From assembly GCA_938091985.1 (NCBI GenBank), contig CALKOE010000216.1, positions 1 to 8,161 on the forward strand: 8,161 nucleotides of DNA. The letters are read 5' to 3'. The translations under genes and the position numbers were made by a program. The notes beneath the pieces were generated by a model. It was not told the origin of the DNA, did not search any database, and was given only the letters and a program-made list of their open reading frames with translations. Source of the DNA: an uncultured Acidimicrobiales bacterium (GTDB lineage: Bacteria; Actinomycetota; Acidimicrobiia; Acidimicrobiales; Aldehydirespiratoraceae). Positions 1-6,575 of the stretch are shown here, one piece after another. Numbering within the stretch: position 1 is the stretch's first letter; each line of letters begins with the position of its first letter.

Positions 1-1218
1 TCTGGCCAGGGGCTCGGTCCCGGCCTCGTGGTGCTGCCGGGACAGGGAAACTCGCTCGCCATCGAGACCGATGCCGGAGTGGTCGTCCTCGATGCCAGCG
101 GGCACCGTCACGCCGACGCCATGATCGCGACCCTTCGTGAACACACCGATGCCCCGGTCCATGCGATCGTTTACAGCCACGGGCACCACGGCTACAACGC
201 TGCCGTCGACGTGTGGCAACGCCACAACGAGTCGCGTGGTGACGCCCCGCAGCGACTGGTCGCGCACGAACGGGTCGTCGACCGGTACGCCCGATACCGA
301 GAGACCCAGCAGCTCCAGCTGCGTATGGCTTCAGTTCAGTTCCCGGCTCGAAGGCCGGTCCCACTCGACGTCTTGGCGGTTGGATTGGCGCTGCACGATC
401 CGACCGAGACGTTTGCCGACCACATGGTCTTGGTCGACGGTTCTCGGAGGGTGGAGTTGATCTGGGCACCGTCGGAGACCGACGACGCGTTGGCGGTGTG
501 GTTGCCCGACGACGGGCTGCTCTGTGGCGGCGCAGCAACGCCGGGGTTCACCATTCCCAACATCGGCACGCCGTTGCGCACGCAGCGCCTCACCAGCCGG
601 TGGGCCGACACGCTGGATCGGCTGAGGTCGCTGGGCGCGGCGCGGCTGATGACCGAGTTCGGCCCGATGATCGAGGGTGACGACGTTGCCCACCAGCTGA
701 CGGCGACGGCTGAGGCGTTGCGTTGGCTCCGCCGCGAGGTGGTCGACCGGATGAACGCGGGCATGGCCGAGGGGGAAATTCTGGCCGACATGACGTATCC
801 CGCAGAGCTCTTCGACCAGCCCTGGATGCGTCCCACGTATGGCGCCCCCGACTACATCGTGCGCGACATCTACCGGGAGGAGAACGGTTGGTGGGACCGC
901 AACCCCACGACGTTGCATCCGGCCCCGCCTGCGGCCGCCGCGGCCGCCGTGGTCTCAGCGATCGCTGATCCGCAGGTGGTGCTCGACCGAGCCCGCGAGC
1001 TATCCGACGCGGGAGAGACGCAGCTGGCGCTCCACGTCGTTGACCTGCTTGCGCTCGCCGAGGGCGACGAGCCGACTCTGGTCGAGGCCCGATCCCTCAA
1101 GGCCGAACTCAGTCGGCGCCGCGCAAGTGAGGTGGATCCGTTCGTGTCGAAGTCCTGCTATCGATCGAGCGCGAACATGATCGAGGCCGGCGATGCGAGC
1201 TGGACTTCGCTCGCCTGA
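1..1218 (+). CDS. Metallo-beta-lactamase-fold protein, alkyl-sulfatase dimerisation type (5' partial)
   Basis: The frame is open from base 1, and the codons before the first GTG (28) already read as family sequence leading into GQGNSLAIET. The gene therefore starts outside the window, and GTG at 28 is probably not the real start. Counting from the GTG at 28, the metallo-beta-lactamase-like part covers about residues 5-225. The alkyl-sulfatase dimerisation region follows (about 226-300: RPTYGAPDYIVRDIY, then GWWDRNP, as in that family), then an Ala-rich linker and a helical C-terminus. Full secreted alkyl sulfatases such as Pseudomonas SdsA1 add an SCP2-like C-terminal domain, which is absent here. 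The metal site is eroded: HxHxDH reads HGHHGY (51-56), the usual acidic metal ligand after the Cys is Ala (CGGA, 166-169), and the late His is Phe (TEFG, 209-212). His51, His53 and Glu150 remain. It may be a one-metal enzyme or a pseudoenzyme. The fold assignment is fairly sure; sulfatase activity is doubtful. It converges on the operon with a 12-base gap and may belong to another transcription unit. Confidence 0.85.
   Translation, partial: SGQGLGPGLVVLPGQGNSLAIETDAGVVVLDASGHRHADAMIATLREHTDAPVHAIVYSHGHHGYNAAVDVWQRHNESRGDAPQRLVAHERVVDRYARYRETQQLQLRMASVQFPARRPVPLDVLAVGLALHDPTETFADHMVLVDGSRRVELIWAPSETDDALAVWLPDDGLLCGGAATPGFTIPNIGTPLRTQRLTSRWADTLDRLRSLGAARLMTEFGPMIEGDDVAHQLTATAEALRWLRREVVDRMNAGMAEGEILADMTYPAELFDQPWMRPTYGAPDYIVRDIYREENGWWDRNPTTLHPAPPAAAAAAVVSAIADPQVVLDRARELSDAGETQLALHVVDLLALAEGDEPTLVEARSLKAELSRRRASEVDPFVSKSCYRSSANMIEAGDASWTSLA
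931..948 (+). repeat. Two tandem 9-base units inside the metallo-beta-lactamase-fold gene
   Basis: GCGGCCGCC occurs twice back to back, in frame, and encodes six consecutive Ala residues in the linker after the dimerisation region. It is a short coding repeat, probably a flexible or helical linker that arose by slippage. No separate function is suggested. Confidence 0.8.
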
Positions 1219-1225
1219 CCCACGC

Positions 1226-1249
1226 CGCGCTCAGGCTGCTTGGAGCGCG
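1226..1249. terminator. Possible bidirectional hairpin between convergent genes
   Basis: CGCGCTC (1226-1232) and GAGCGCG (1243-1249) can pair as a 7-bp GC-rich stem with a 10-base loop. It starts 8 bases after the stop of the metallo-beta-lactamase-fold gene and spans the stop codon of the convergent dioxygenase gene. No T-tract follows on either strand, so it is not a classic intrinsic terminator. A second 6-bp hairpin, GCGAGC/GCTCGC, lies at 1195-1214 inside the end of the upstream gene. The position is suggestive, but such stems are common by chance in GC-rich DNA. Confidence 0.25.
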
Positions 1250-2091
1250 CAACCCTCGATCGTGATGCGGTGGAGGTAGCGGCGATGGCCGTGGTAATCG
1301 TTGAGCGCGAAGTGCCAGGTCGACCGGTTGTCCCACATGGCCAACGCGCCTTCTGTCCATCGGAATCGGGTCTGGAACTCGGGCCGTGAGGCGTGCGAAT
1401 ACAAGAAGTCGAGCAACGCTGCGGATTCCCTGGCATTCCAGCCCACGATGCCGGTGGTGAAGCCGGGATTCACATAGAGCAGCGAGCGACCGGTGTGGGG
1501 GTGGGCGATGACGACCGGGTGGATGGAGTCCTGGGTGGCTGCGTCGGGATTGCCGATCCGATCTGTCACGCCCTCGCGGCCGCGAGCGCCGTCGCCGAAG
1601 ACGTGGCGACTCGAGTGGACGGCATGGAGACCGTTGAGCATCTCCTTGAATCCGTCGGAGAGTGCGTCGTAGGCGGCGCCCATGCCGGCGAAGAGCGTGT
1701 CGCCTCCGACGGGCGGGATCTCGCGACCGTAGAGCACTGACCCCTGGGCCGGTTCGGTGTCGTAGGAGTGATCGGTGTGCCACCCGCCGCCGATGTTCTG
1801 CGCTTGGTCGGCCTCCTTCAGCACCTCGGCGATCTGAGGATGGCCGTCGACTGCGGAGAAGAAGCGGTTGACGTTGATCGAGCCGATCCGCTCGGCGAAC
1901 GCGATTTGGTCCTCCGGAGAGAGGTCCTGATCGCGAAAGAACAACACGCCGTGGTCGCCCCAGGCATCGATGATCGCGTCGACGTCGGCGTCGGTGAGCG
2001 ACCGAAGGTCGATGCCGCTGACTTCGGCGCCCAGGGCACTACTGGTCGGGGTGATCTCCATGCCGGGAGTGTAGAACTCGGCCCGGTTCAC
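1231..2091 (-). CDS. TauD/TfdA-family Fe(II)/2-oxoglutarate-dependent dioxygenase
   Basis: This 286-residue protein matches the TauD/TfdA family over its full length. The family couples 2-oxoglutarate decarboxylation to substrate hydroxylation, which for sulfonates and sulfate esters releases sulfite or sulfate plus an aldehyde. The facial triad is visible: His105-Thr-Asp107 (WHTDHSY) and His260 (NRSTWHF). Arg271 and Arg275 in RRYLHR match the 2-oxoglutarate Arg and the substrate-anion Arg of TauD. GGDTLF (129-134) is a family signature. By recall of E. coli TauD, the taurine-contacting His70 and Asn95 correspond to Asn75 and about Gly101 here, so taurine is an unlikely substrate. Possible substrates are a sulfate ester, another sulfonate or a carboxylate. 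GTG at 2091 forms a GTGA overlap with the ligase stop; ATG at 2061 (giving MEITPTS) is a credible alternative start. It is the last gene of the operon. Confidence 0.93.
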   Translation of the reverse strand: MNRAEFYTPGMEITPTSSALGAEVSGIDLRSLTDADVDAIIDAWGDHGVLFFRDQDLSPEDQIAFAERIGSINVNRFFSAVDGHPQIAEVLKEADQAQNIGGGWHTDHSYDTEPAQGSVLYGREIPPVGGDTLFAGMGAAYDALSDGFKEMLNGLHAVHSSRHVFGDGARGREGVTDRIGNPDAATQDSIHPVVIAHPHTGRSLLYVNPGFTTGIVGWNARESAALLDFLYSHASRPEFQTRFRWTEGALAMWDNRSTWHFALNDYHGHRRYLHRITIEGCALQAA

Positions 2092-3632
2092 TCACCGAAT
2101 CGCTGTTGGAGCTCCCGCTTCTGGACTTTGCCGGCCGGGTTTCGAGGTAGGGCATCGACCACCTCGAGACGCGACGGCGCTGCCTGCCGGCGAAGGCCGG
2201 CATCGACGAGCGCGGTCTGCACGGACTCGAGGGTCACGGTGGCGCCAGAGGCCGTCACCACGACGGCACACACGGCCTCGCCGGTGCGAGCGTCTGGCAG
2301 GCCGATCACGGTGGCGTCGGCGATCGACGTCATCGCGAAGAGGAGATCCTCCACTTCCTGGGCCGAGATGTTCTCGCCATTGCGGATGATGATGTCCTTG
2401 AGCCGCCCGGTGATGCGTACGAAACCCTCGGCATCGATCACACCGAGGTCGCCCGTGCGGTAGTAGCCCTCGGCATCGAACGCAGCGTCGTTCAACGTGG
2501 CATCGACGTAGCCGAGCATGAGCTGTGGGCCCTTGACCCGCAGCTCGCCTTCTTCGTTCGGAGCGCACCGGTCGCCGCTGCTGTTCACCGCGATCAGGTC
2601 GACCCTTGGAAGGGGTCGCCCTTCCGTTGTGGCGATCTTCTCGTTGGGGTCGGTGACGTCGCCGTTGGTGAGCTCGGGGGCCTCGGTGAGTCCCCACCCC
2701 GAGACCGCGCCTGCCCCACCGAGCTCGTTGACGAGTCGGGCGTGGAGCGCGGGCGGAATGGGCGCTCCGCCACCGGGGCAGACCTTCAGGTCGGGGAAGA
2801 GCGGTGTGTCTCTGGCTTCCTGGGCGGCGAGATACATCAGGAAGAACGGTGTGCCGGTGCCGGCGTGGGTGCATCCCTCCGCAGAGAGGAAGTCGATGGT
2901 CGCCACCGGATCGACTGCCTCGTCGAGAAGGTGGGTACATCCGCGTTGGAGCGCCATGAAGAGCAGCCCGATGCCGCCGATGTGGGGAAACGGGAAGACG
3001 AGGGAGTAGCGGTCGCCGGGCTGCACGTCGAGTCGTTCGGCCATCGGGTCGGGGAACGAGCCGACCGTCTGGTCCGCGTGCATCGCACCTTTCGGGTCGG
3101 CGGTCGTGCCCGAGGTGTAGCAAATCCAGCGGACCTCGTCGGGAGCCGGCTCGACGGCCGGTGCCAACGCATCGCCGTTCCCGGTCGGAAACGATCCGGG
3201 CGCGACAACGAGGGTCTGGACATCACCGATCTCAGCGGCAACGTCGGCCGCCATCGCCCCATAGTCGAACCCCCCGAAGACACCCGGGGAGATGAGGAAC
3301 TTGGCGCCGGCCTGGCGAGCACAGAAGGCCACCTCGCGGTGGCGGTAGATGCCGATGATCGGGTTCTGGACGGCGCCGAGGTGCGAGAGCGCTCCGGCGA
3401 GCACGACCGTGTCGACCCACGTGGGAAGAATCCAGGTCACGACATCGCCGCGCCGCACGCCGGCGTCGTGGAGACCCGCGGCCATCGCTCTGACTCGTGA
3501 TCGATATTCGCCGAAGGTGGCGGTGTCGCCCTGACGAGACACGAGCATCGGTTCGTCGGGCCAGCGCTCAGCGGCTTCCTCGATGAGGGTGCACAGCATG
3601 GGTGGCTCGGAGATCGCTTCAGCTCGGTTCAT
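2088..3632 (-). CDS. Acyl-CoA ligase (AMP-binding, FadD/AliA-like)
   Basis: This ANL-superfamily adenylating enzyme is predicted to make an acyl-CoA from a carboxylic acid, ATP and CoA through an acyl-AMP. It has 514 residues from the ATG at 3632, a normal length. Motifs in order, numbered from that ATG: A3 YTSGTTADPKG (about 172-182), A5 GWGLTE (312-317), A7 YRTGDLG (391-397), A8 hinge GRLKDIIIRNGENIS (409-423), and A10 NPAGKV (498-503) with the catalytic Lys at 502. The N-terminal half (NPIIGIYRHREV) resembles cyclohexanecarboxylate- and steroid-type ligases more than long-chain FadD, but the substrate cannot be assigned. A GTG four codons upstream (3644) also opens the frame. ATG 3632 is preferred because it forms an ATGA overlap with the upstream stop, like the other junctions. 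Its stop overlaps the dioxygenase start. Confidence 0.93.
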   Translation of the reverse strand: MNRAEAISEPPMLCTLIEEAAERWPDEPMLVSRQGDTATFGEYRSRVRAMAAGLHDAGVRRGDVVTWILPTWVDTVVLAGALSHLGAVQNPIIGIYRHREVAFCARQAGAKFLISPGVFGGFDYGAMAADVAAEIGDVQTLVVAPGSFPTGNGDALAPAVEPAPDEVRWICYTSGTTADPKGAMHADQTVGSFPDPMAERLDVQPGDRYSLVFPFPHIGGIGLLFMALQRGCTHLLDEAVDPVATIDFLSAEGCTHAGTGTPFFLMYLAAQEARDTPLFPDLKVCPGGGAPIPPALHARLVNELGGAGAVSGWGLTEAPELTNGDVTDPNEKIATTEGRPLPRVDLIAVNSSGDRCAPNEEGELRVKGPQLMLGYVDATLNDAAFDAEGYYRTGDLGVIDAEGFVRITGRLKDIIIRNGENISAQEVEDLLFAMTSIADATVIGLPDARTGEAVCAVVVTASGATVTLESVQTALVDAGLRRQAAPSRLEVVDALPRNPAGKVQKRELQQRFGE

Positions 3633-4384
3633 GAGTCGGTCCACTCGACTTGGTCATCGCGGGTGGGTTGGCGGCCGGTGCGAAAGGGGCACAACGGCGC
3701 CGCGGCGAGCAAGATCCGGTGCCAGTCGGTCGCGGTCTCACGCGCTCCCGCCCGCCAGGTCAAGATTCCTTCGTCGCTGCGTTGCGCAGACTCGGCGCGG
3801 GCCCAGGCATCCCAATCGGGCAGCGCCCACAGGAGGATGGCTTCGTCGTCGTCTCGCATCGCCGTGGTCCACGCACCGACGAGGTCCCAACCGAACGGTC
3901 GGTAGGCGGGTGAGGCCACCTGTCGCGACAACTCGAGCAGATCCGGGGCGCTGCCGGGACGGCAGCGAATGATCTCGTGGGCGAACACGGTGGCCCGAGT
4001 GCCGGCGGCGAGCGACTGTTCGATCGTGGGCATCCAGGGAGCCGGCAACGCGATCCGGTCGAATCCGCCTCGCCGGAACTCGGCCGCCTTCTTCCACCAG
4101 CGTTCGAGTTTCGGGTCTTGGAGGCCGCTGCCGGTTGCTTCTCCGGCAAACGAGCGGGCGAGCCCGTCGAGGCCCGGCTCCTCCCAGATGTTGCACACCT
4201 GCGGCCACGGACCGGTGCTGCCGAGCACCGCCCACATGCCGAACAGAAGCTGGTCGCGGTCCTCCTGCGCGCCGGGACTCCAGTTGGCGGCCATGTGCTG
4301 CATGTAGTTCGCCCGGTGGGCGCCCCGAATGTCGATGAACTCGTGGATGTAGGCCTTCTCGTTGGGCTCGATCGAGTCGTTCAC
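3629..4384 (-). CDS. Unknown protein with two NIPSNAP-like (dimeric alpha/beta-barrel) repeats
   Basis: I do not recognise a named family member. The 251-residue protein reads as an internal duplication. The first half (about 11-116) has YIHEFIDIR, then FGMWAVLG, NIWEEPGLDGLARSF and WWKKAAEF, ending ALPAP. The second half (about 132-231) repeats the plan with VFAHEIIRC, WDLVGAWTT, LLWALPDWDAWARAE and WRAGARET, ending LAAAP. This beta-alpha-beta-beta-alpha pattern, with a Trp-rich 'W-x-x-pD-x-x-a-w-a' segment, resembles NIPSNAP and related dimeric alpha/beta-barrel (ferredoxin-like) domains, so the two repeats could pair within one chain. No signal peptide or membrane segment is evident. The start is GTG 4384 in a GTGA overlap, with GGAGA (4396-4392) seven bases upstream. 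Its place between two ligase genes suggests a pathway-specific role such as small-molecule binding, isomerisation or oxygenation. That role is inferred from context only. Confidence 0.8.
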   Translation of the reverse strand: MNDSIEPNEKAYIHEFIDIRGAHRANYMQHMAANWSPGAQEDRDQLLFGMWAVLGSTGPWPQVCNIWEEPGLDGLARSFAGEATGSGLQDPKLERWWKKAAEFRRGGFDRIALPAPWMPTIEQSLAAGTRATVFAHEIIRCRPGSAPDLLELSRQVASPAYRPFGWDLVGAWTTAMRDDDEAILLWALPDWDAWARAESAQRSDEGILTWRAGARETATDWHRILLAAAPLCPFRTGRQPTRDDQVEWTDS

Positions 4385-5775
4385 CGTTTTGTCTCCAGAA
4401 GTGATCGTCGCAACAGCTTGCCTGCTTCGTTGCGGGGGAGCGCATCGATCCGCTCGAACCGGACCGGCACCTTGTAGGCCACGAGACTGGCGCGGCAGGC
4501 GGCCGCCAACGCCTCATCGTCAGGAGCGTCGCTGGGGTCGGCGACCGTCACGACGAATGCCACCGGGATCTGGCCCAGCCGGTCGTCGGGGGCCCCGACG
4601 ACTGCGGCCTCTCGCACGCCGGGAACCGCGGCGAGAACCTCTTCGACTTCGTCGGGGAAGACCTTGTTGCCGCCGCGGTTGATCAGGTCACCTTGGCGGC
4701 CCTCGATCCAGACGAATCCTTCGCCGTCGATGCGAGCGAGGTCGCCGGTGTGGACGAATCCGTCGTCGCTCAGCCGGTCGGTGAGGTCGTCGCCATCCGC
4801 GTAGCCGGCCGCGGTGTTGGGCGGTCGCACGAGCAACTCACCGACGTTGTTCTGGTCAGGGTCGTCGAGTCGGATGTCGACACCGGGGTGCGGCTTGCCG
4901 ATGGCACCGATCTTGTCGGGGTGGGCCTTCGCGTCCGCTGCCGTCCATCCGATCACTTCTCCGATCTCGGCCTGGCCGTAGCCATTGAGGACGGTGACGC
5001 CGAAACGGTCGGTGAAGCGGCGGGCTTGAAACGGCGACAGGGGTGCGGTGATCGAGCGGAGGTAGCGCAGCGGCGCCAACGACTCGATCGACGGGTCATC
5101 GGAGAGCATCGCCATGGCTGCGGGTGGGAGCACCGTGGAGCGGATGGCGTGGCGGCGTACCAAGGTGGCGAAGGTCTGCGTGTCGAAGCCGTTCATGAGT
5201 ACGAGTGGCGCGCCGGCCCGCAGTCCGAAGAGGGCGTTGTAGATCCCCGCGTTGAGCGCCATCGACACCGGGATCAGGTTCGGCGACGGCGGCTTGGCCG
5301 GGTCACGAGCACCCGTGCGCAGCGGGCCCAGGACCCGGTCGATGATCTCGAGGTAGGCATCGTGGGTGTGGAGCACCGCTTTCGGACGACCGGAGGTGCC
5401 CGAGGTCCAGAGCACAAACGCCACGCCGGGATCGTGGAGCGTGTCGGTGTGGTGCGGTCGCACGCCGGTGCTGTCGACGATCATCGAGGCACCAGTGCGC
5501 TCGAGAACCTCGTCGATCACTGCCTGGGGTTGGCGGGGATTGATCGGGACGAAAACTTGGCCGTTCCGCCATGCGGCAAACATGCCGAGCAGCATTTCGG
5601 TTCCTTCGGCCACGATCGCGACCGGCTTCCCCGGTCCCGAGGCGCCAAGGAGTTGCTCGGCGAGCGCGTCGACGCGCTCGACCACCTCTCCCTTTGTGAA
5701 TGACCGGTCGAGTTCGGAGACAAGCGTGTCGCCGGCTCCAGCCGGATGGTCAGTCAGCAGTGAAGAGAGGTTCAC
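4381..5775 (-). CDS. Acyl-CoA ligase (AMP-binding), short form
   Basis: This is a second ANL-superfamily ligase of 464 residues, shorter than the usual 500-560. The shortening is in the N-terminal region, while all core motifs are present: A3 WTSGTSGRPKAVLH (123-136), A5 NGYGQAE (264-270, Gln where Thr or Ser is common), A7 HTGDL (342-346), A8 GRQGDLINRGGNKVFP (359-374), and A10 NEAGKLLR (449-456) with catalytic Lys453. It is only distantly similar to the ligase at 2088-3632, so it is not a recent duplicate and probably activates a different acid. The frame stays open upstream to 6459, but that part is antisense-like Arg-rich sequence overlapping the crotonase gene. The real start is GTG 5775, which makes a GTGA overlap with the crotonase stop and begins MNLSSLL. 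No strong Shine-Dalgarno is visible there, consistent with translational coupling. Confidence 0.92.
   Translation of the reverse strand: MNLSSLLTDHPAGAGDTLVSELDRSFTKGEVVERVDALAEQLLGASGPGKPVAIVAEGTEMLLGMFAAWRNGQVFVPINPRQPQAVIDEVLERTGASMIVDSTGVRPHHTDTLHDPGVAFVLWTSGTSGRPKAVLHTHDAYLEIIDRVLGPLRTGARDPAKPPSPNLIPVSMALNAGIYNALFGLRAGAPLVLMNGFDTQTFATLVRRHAIRSTVLPPAAMAMLSDDPSIESLAPLRYLRSITAPLSPFQARRFTDRFGVTVLNGYGQAEIGEVIGWTAADAKAHPDKIGAIGKPHPGVDIRLDDPDQNNVGELLVRPPNTAAGYADGDDLTDRLSDDGFVHTGDLARIDGEGFVWIEGRQGDLINRGGNKVFPDEVEEVLAAVPGVREAAVVGAPDDRLGQIPVAFVVTVADPSDAPDDEALAAACRASLVAYKVPVRFERIDALPRNEAGKLLRRSLLETKR
4392..4396 (-). promoter_or_regulatory. Ribosome binding site of the NIPSNAP-like gene
   Basis: GGAGA on the minus strand lies seven bases before GTG 4384, within the last codons of the preceding ligase. 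It supports GTG 4384 as the start and suggests that this gene can recruit ribosomes itself as well as through coupling. Confidence 0.6.
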
Positions 5776-6575
5776 GCGTCGTCGAGCGGAGCCCACTGCG
5801 GGTCGCGTTTCTCGGCAAAGGCCCTCGGCCCCTCGTCCTGGTCGGGATGGCCCCACATGCTCACGAGGTGTTGGGCACCGGCCTTGCAGGCATCGGTCAA
5901 GCCGAGCTCGAGCGCACCCCATAGCGCCTTCTTCGTGGCGGCCATGGCGGCCGGCGAGTTCTTGGCGATCGTCTCGCCGATCTCCTGGGCTCGCTCCCGG
6001 AGCTGTTCGGGTGGGTCGACGATCTCGGAGATCATCCCCAGTTCGTAGGCCCGCTCCGGCCCCATGCGTTCGTACTTGCCCATGAACGCCATTCGCATCA
6101 CGGCTTCGACCGGCATCTTCTTCATCAGCCCGATGGCCTCGATCGCAACGACCTGACCGACCGACACGTGGGGGTCGAAGAACTGTGCGTCGCTGGCCGC
6201 GATCACGATGTCGGCGTCGGCGACCCAGTGGAATCCGCCGCCGCAGCAGATCCCGTTGACTGCGGTGATGACCGGCTTCCAGACCTCTTGATGCCACGAG
6301 GTGAAGTGGACGTCGAAGTCCTCCATCGACTCTCGGTAGCGCTCGAATCCGACGCCATCCGAGGCGATCTCGGAGACGTCGACGCCAGTCTGGAAGTCGC
6401 GCCCGTTTCCGGTGTGGACGATCACTCGCACCGCCGGGTCGTTGTTCAGTTCGTTCCACGCGTCGGCGAATTCATCACGCATCGCGCCGCTCATCGCGTT
6501 GCGGACGTCGGGCCGGTCGTTGATCAACCATCCGACGGGGCCGTGGCGTTCGACGACCAGGTGTTCGTAGCTCAT
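5772..6575 (-). CDS. Crotonase-fold (enoyl-CoA hydratase/isomerase family) protein with non-canonical active site
   Basis: This 267-residue protein is full length for the crotonase superfamily. The oxyanion-hole segments are visible as GRDFQTGVD (58-66) and NGICCGGGF (107-115), so CoA-thioester binding is very likely. The two hydratase Glu (rat ECH Glu144 and Glu164) are not present. GGGCE reads GGGFH with His116, and QPE reads DPH with Asp134 and His136. I recall a group of actinobacterial homologues with a similar FFDPHVSVG segment, so this looks like a real subfamily, not damage. His/Asp pairs occur in crotonases that cleave C-C bonds (6-oxocamphor hydrolase) or dehalogenate, so ordinary hydration should not be assumed. 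The start is ATG 6575: it gives an ATGA overlap with the dehydrogenase stop and has GGAGGA nine bases upstream. An in-frame ATG at 6608 would lie deep inside the preceding gene and is less likely. Confidence 0.92.
   Translation of the reverse strand: MSYEHLVVERHGPVGWLINDRPDVRNAMSGAMRDEFADAWNELNNDPAVRVIVHTGNGRDFQTGVDVSEIASDGVGFERYRESMEDFDVHFTSWHQEVWKPVITAVNGICCGGGFHWVADADIVIAASDAQFFDPHVSVGQVVAIEAIGLMKKMPVEAVMRMAFMGKYERMGPERAYELGMISEIVDPPEQLRERAQEIGETIAKNSPAAMAATKKALWGALELGLTDACKAGAQHLVSMWGHPDQDEGPRAFAEKRDPQWAPLDDA

Noticed and set aside
331..918. Minus-strand open frames opposite the metallo-beta-lactamase-fold gene
   Set aside because: They have low-complexity Arg/Ser/Pro composition and overlap a gene with recognisable family motifs.
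1231..2091. Naming the dioxygenase tauD or atsK
   Set aside because: The catalytic residues fit the family, but key taurine contacts differ and nothing in the sequence proves sulfate-ester cleavage.
1109..2463. Open frames on both strands over the dioxygenase and end of the ligase (1109-1783 minus, 1768-2463 plus, 1393-1740 plus)
   Set aside because: They are Arg/Pro-rich or featureless shadows of the real frames. The dioxygenase frame carries the full metal triad.
4693..5703. Long open frame on the plus strand opposite the short ligase
   Set aside because: It is antisense to a gene with complete adenylation motifs, has no recognisable domain, and is the kind of open frame expected opposite GC-rich codons.
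5776..6459. N-terminal extension of the short ligase up to 6459
   Set aside because: The added 228 residues are Arg-rich, match no family and lie out of frame within the crotonase gene. GTG 5775 gives a normal ligase N-terminus and the same overlap as the other junctions.
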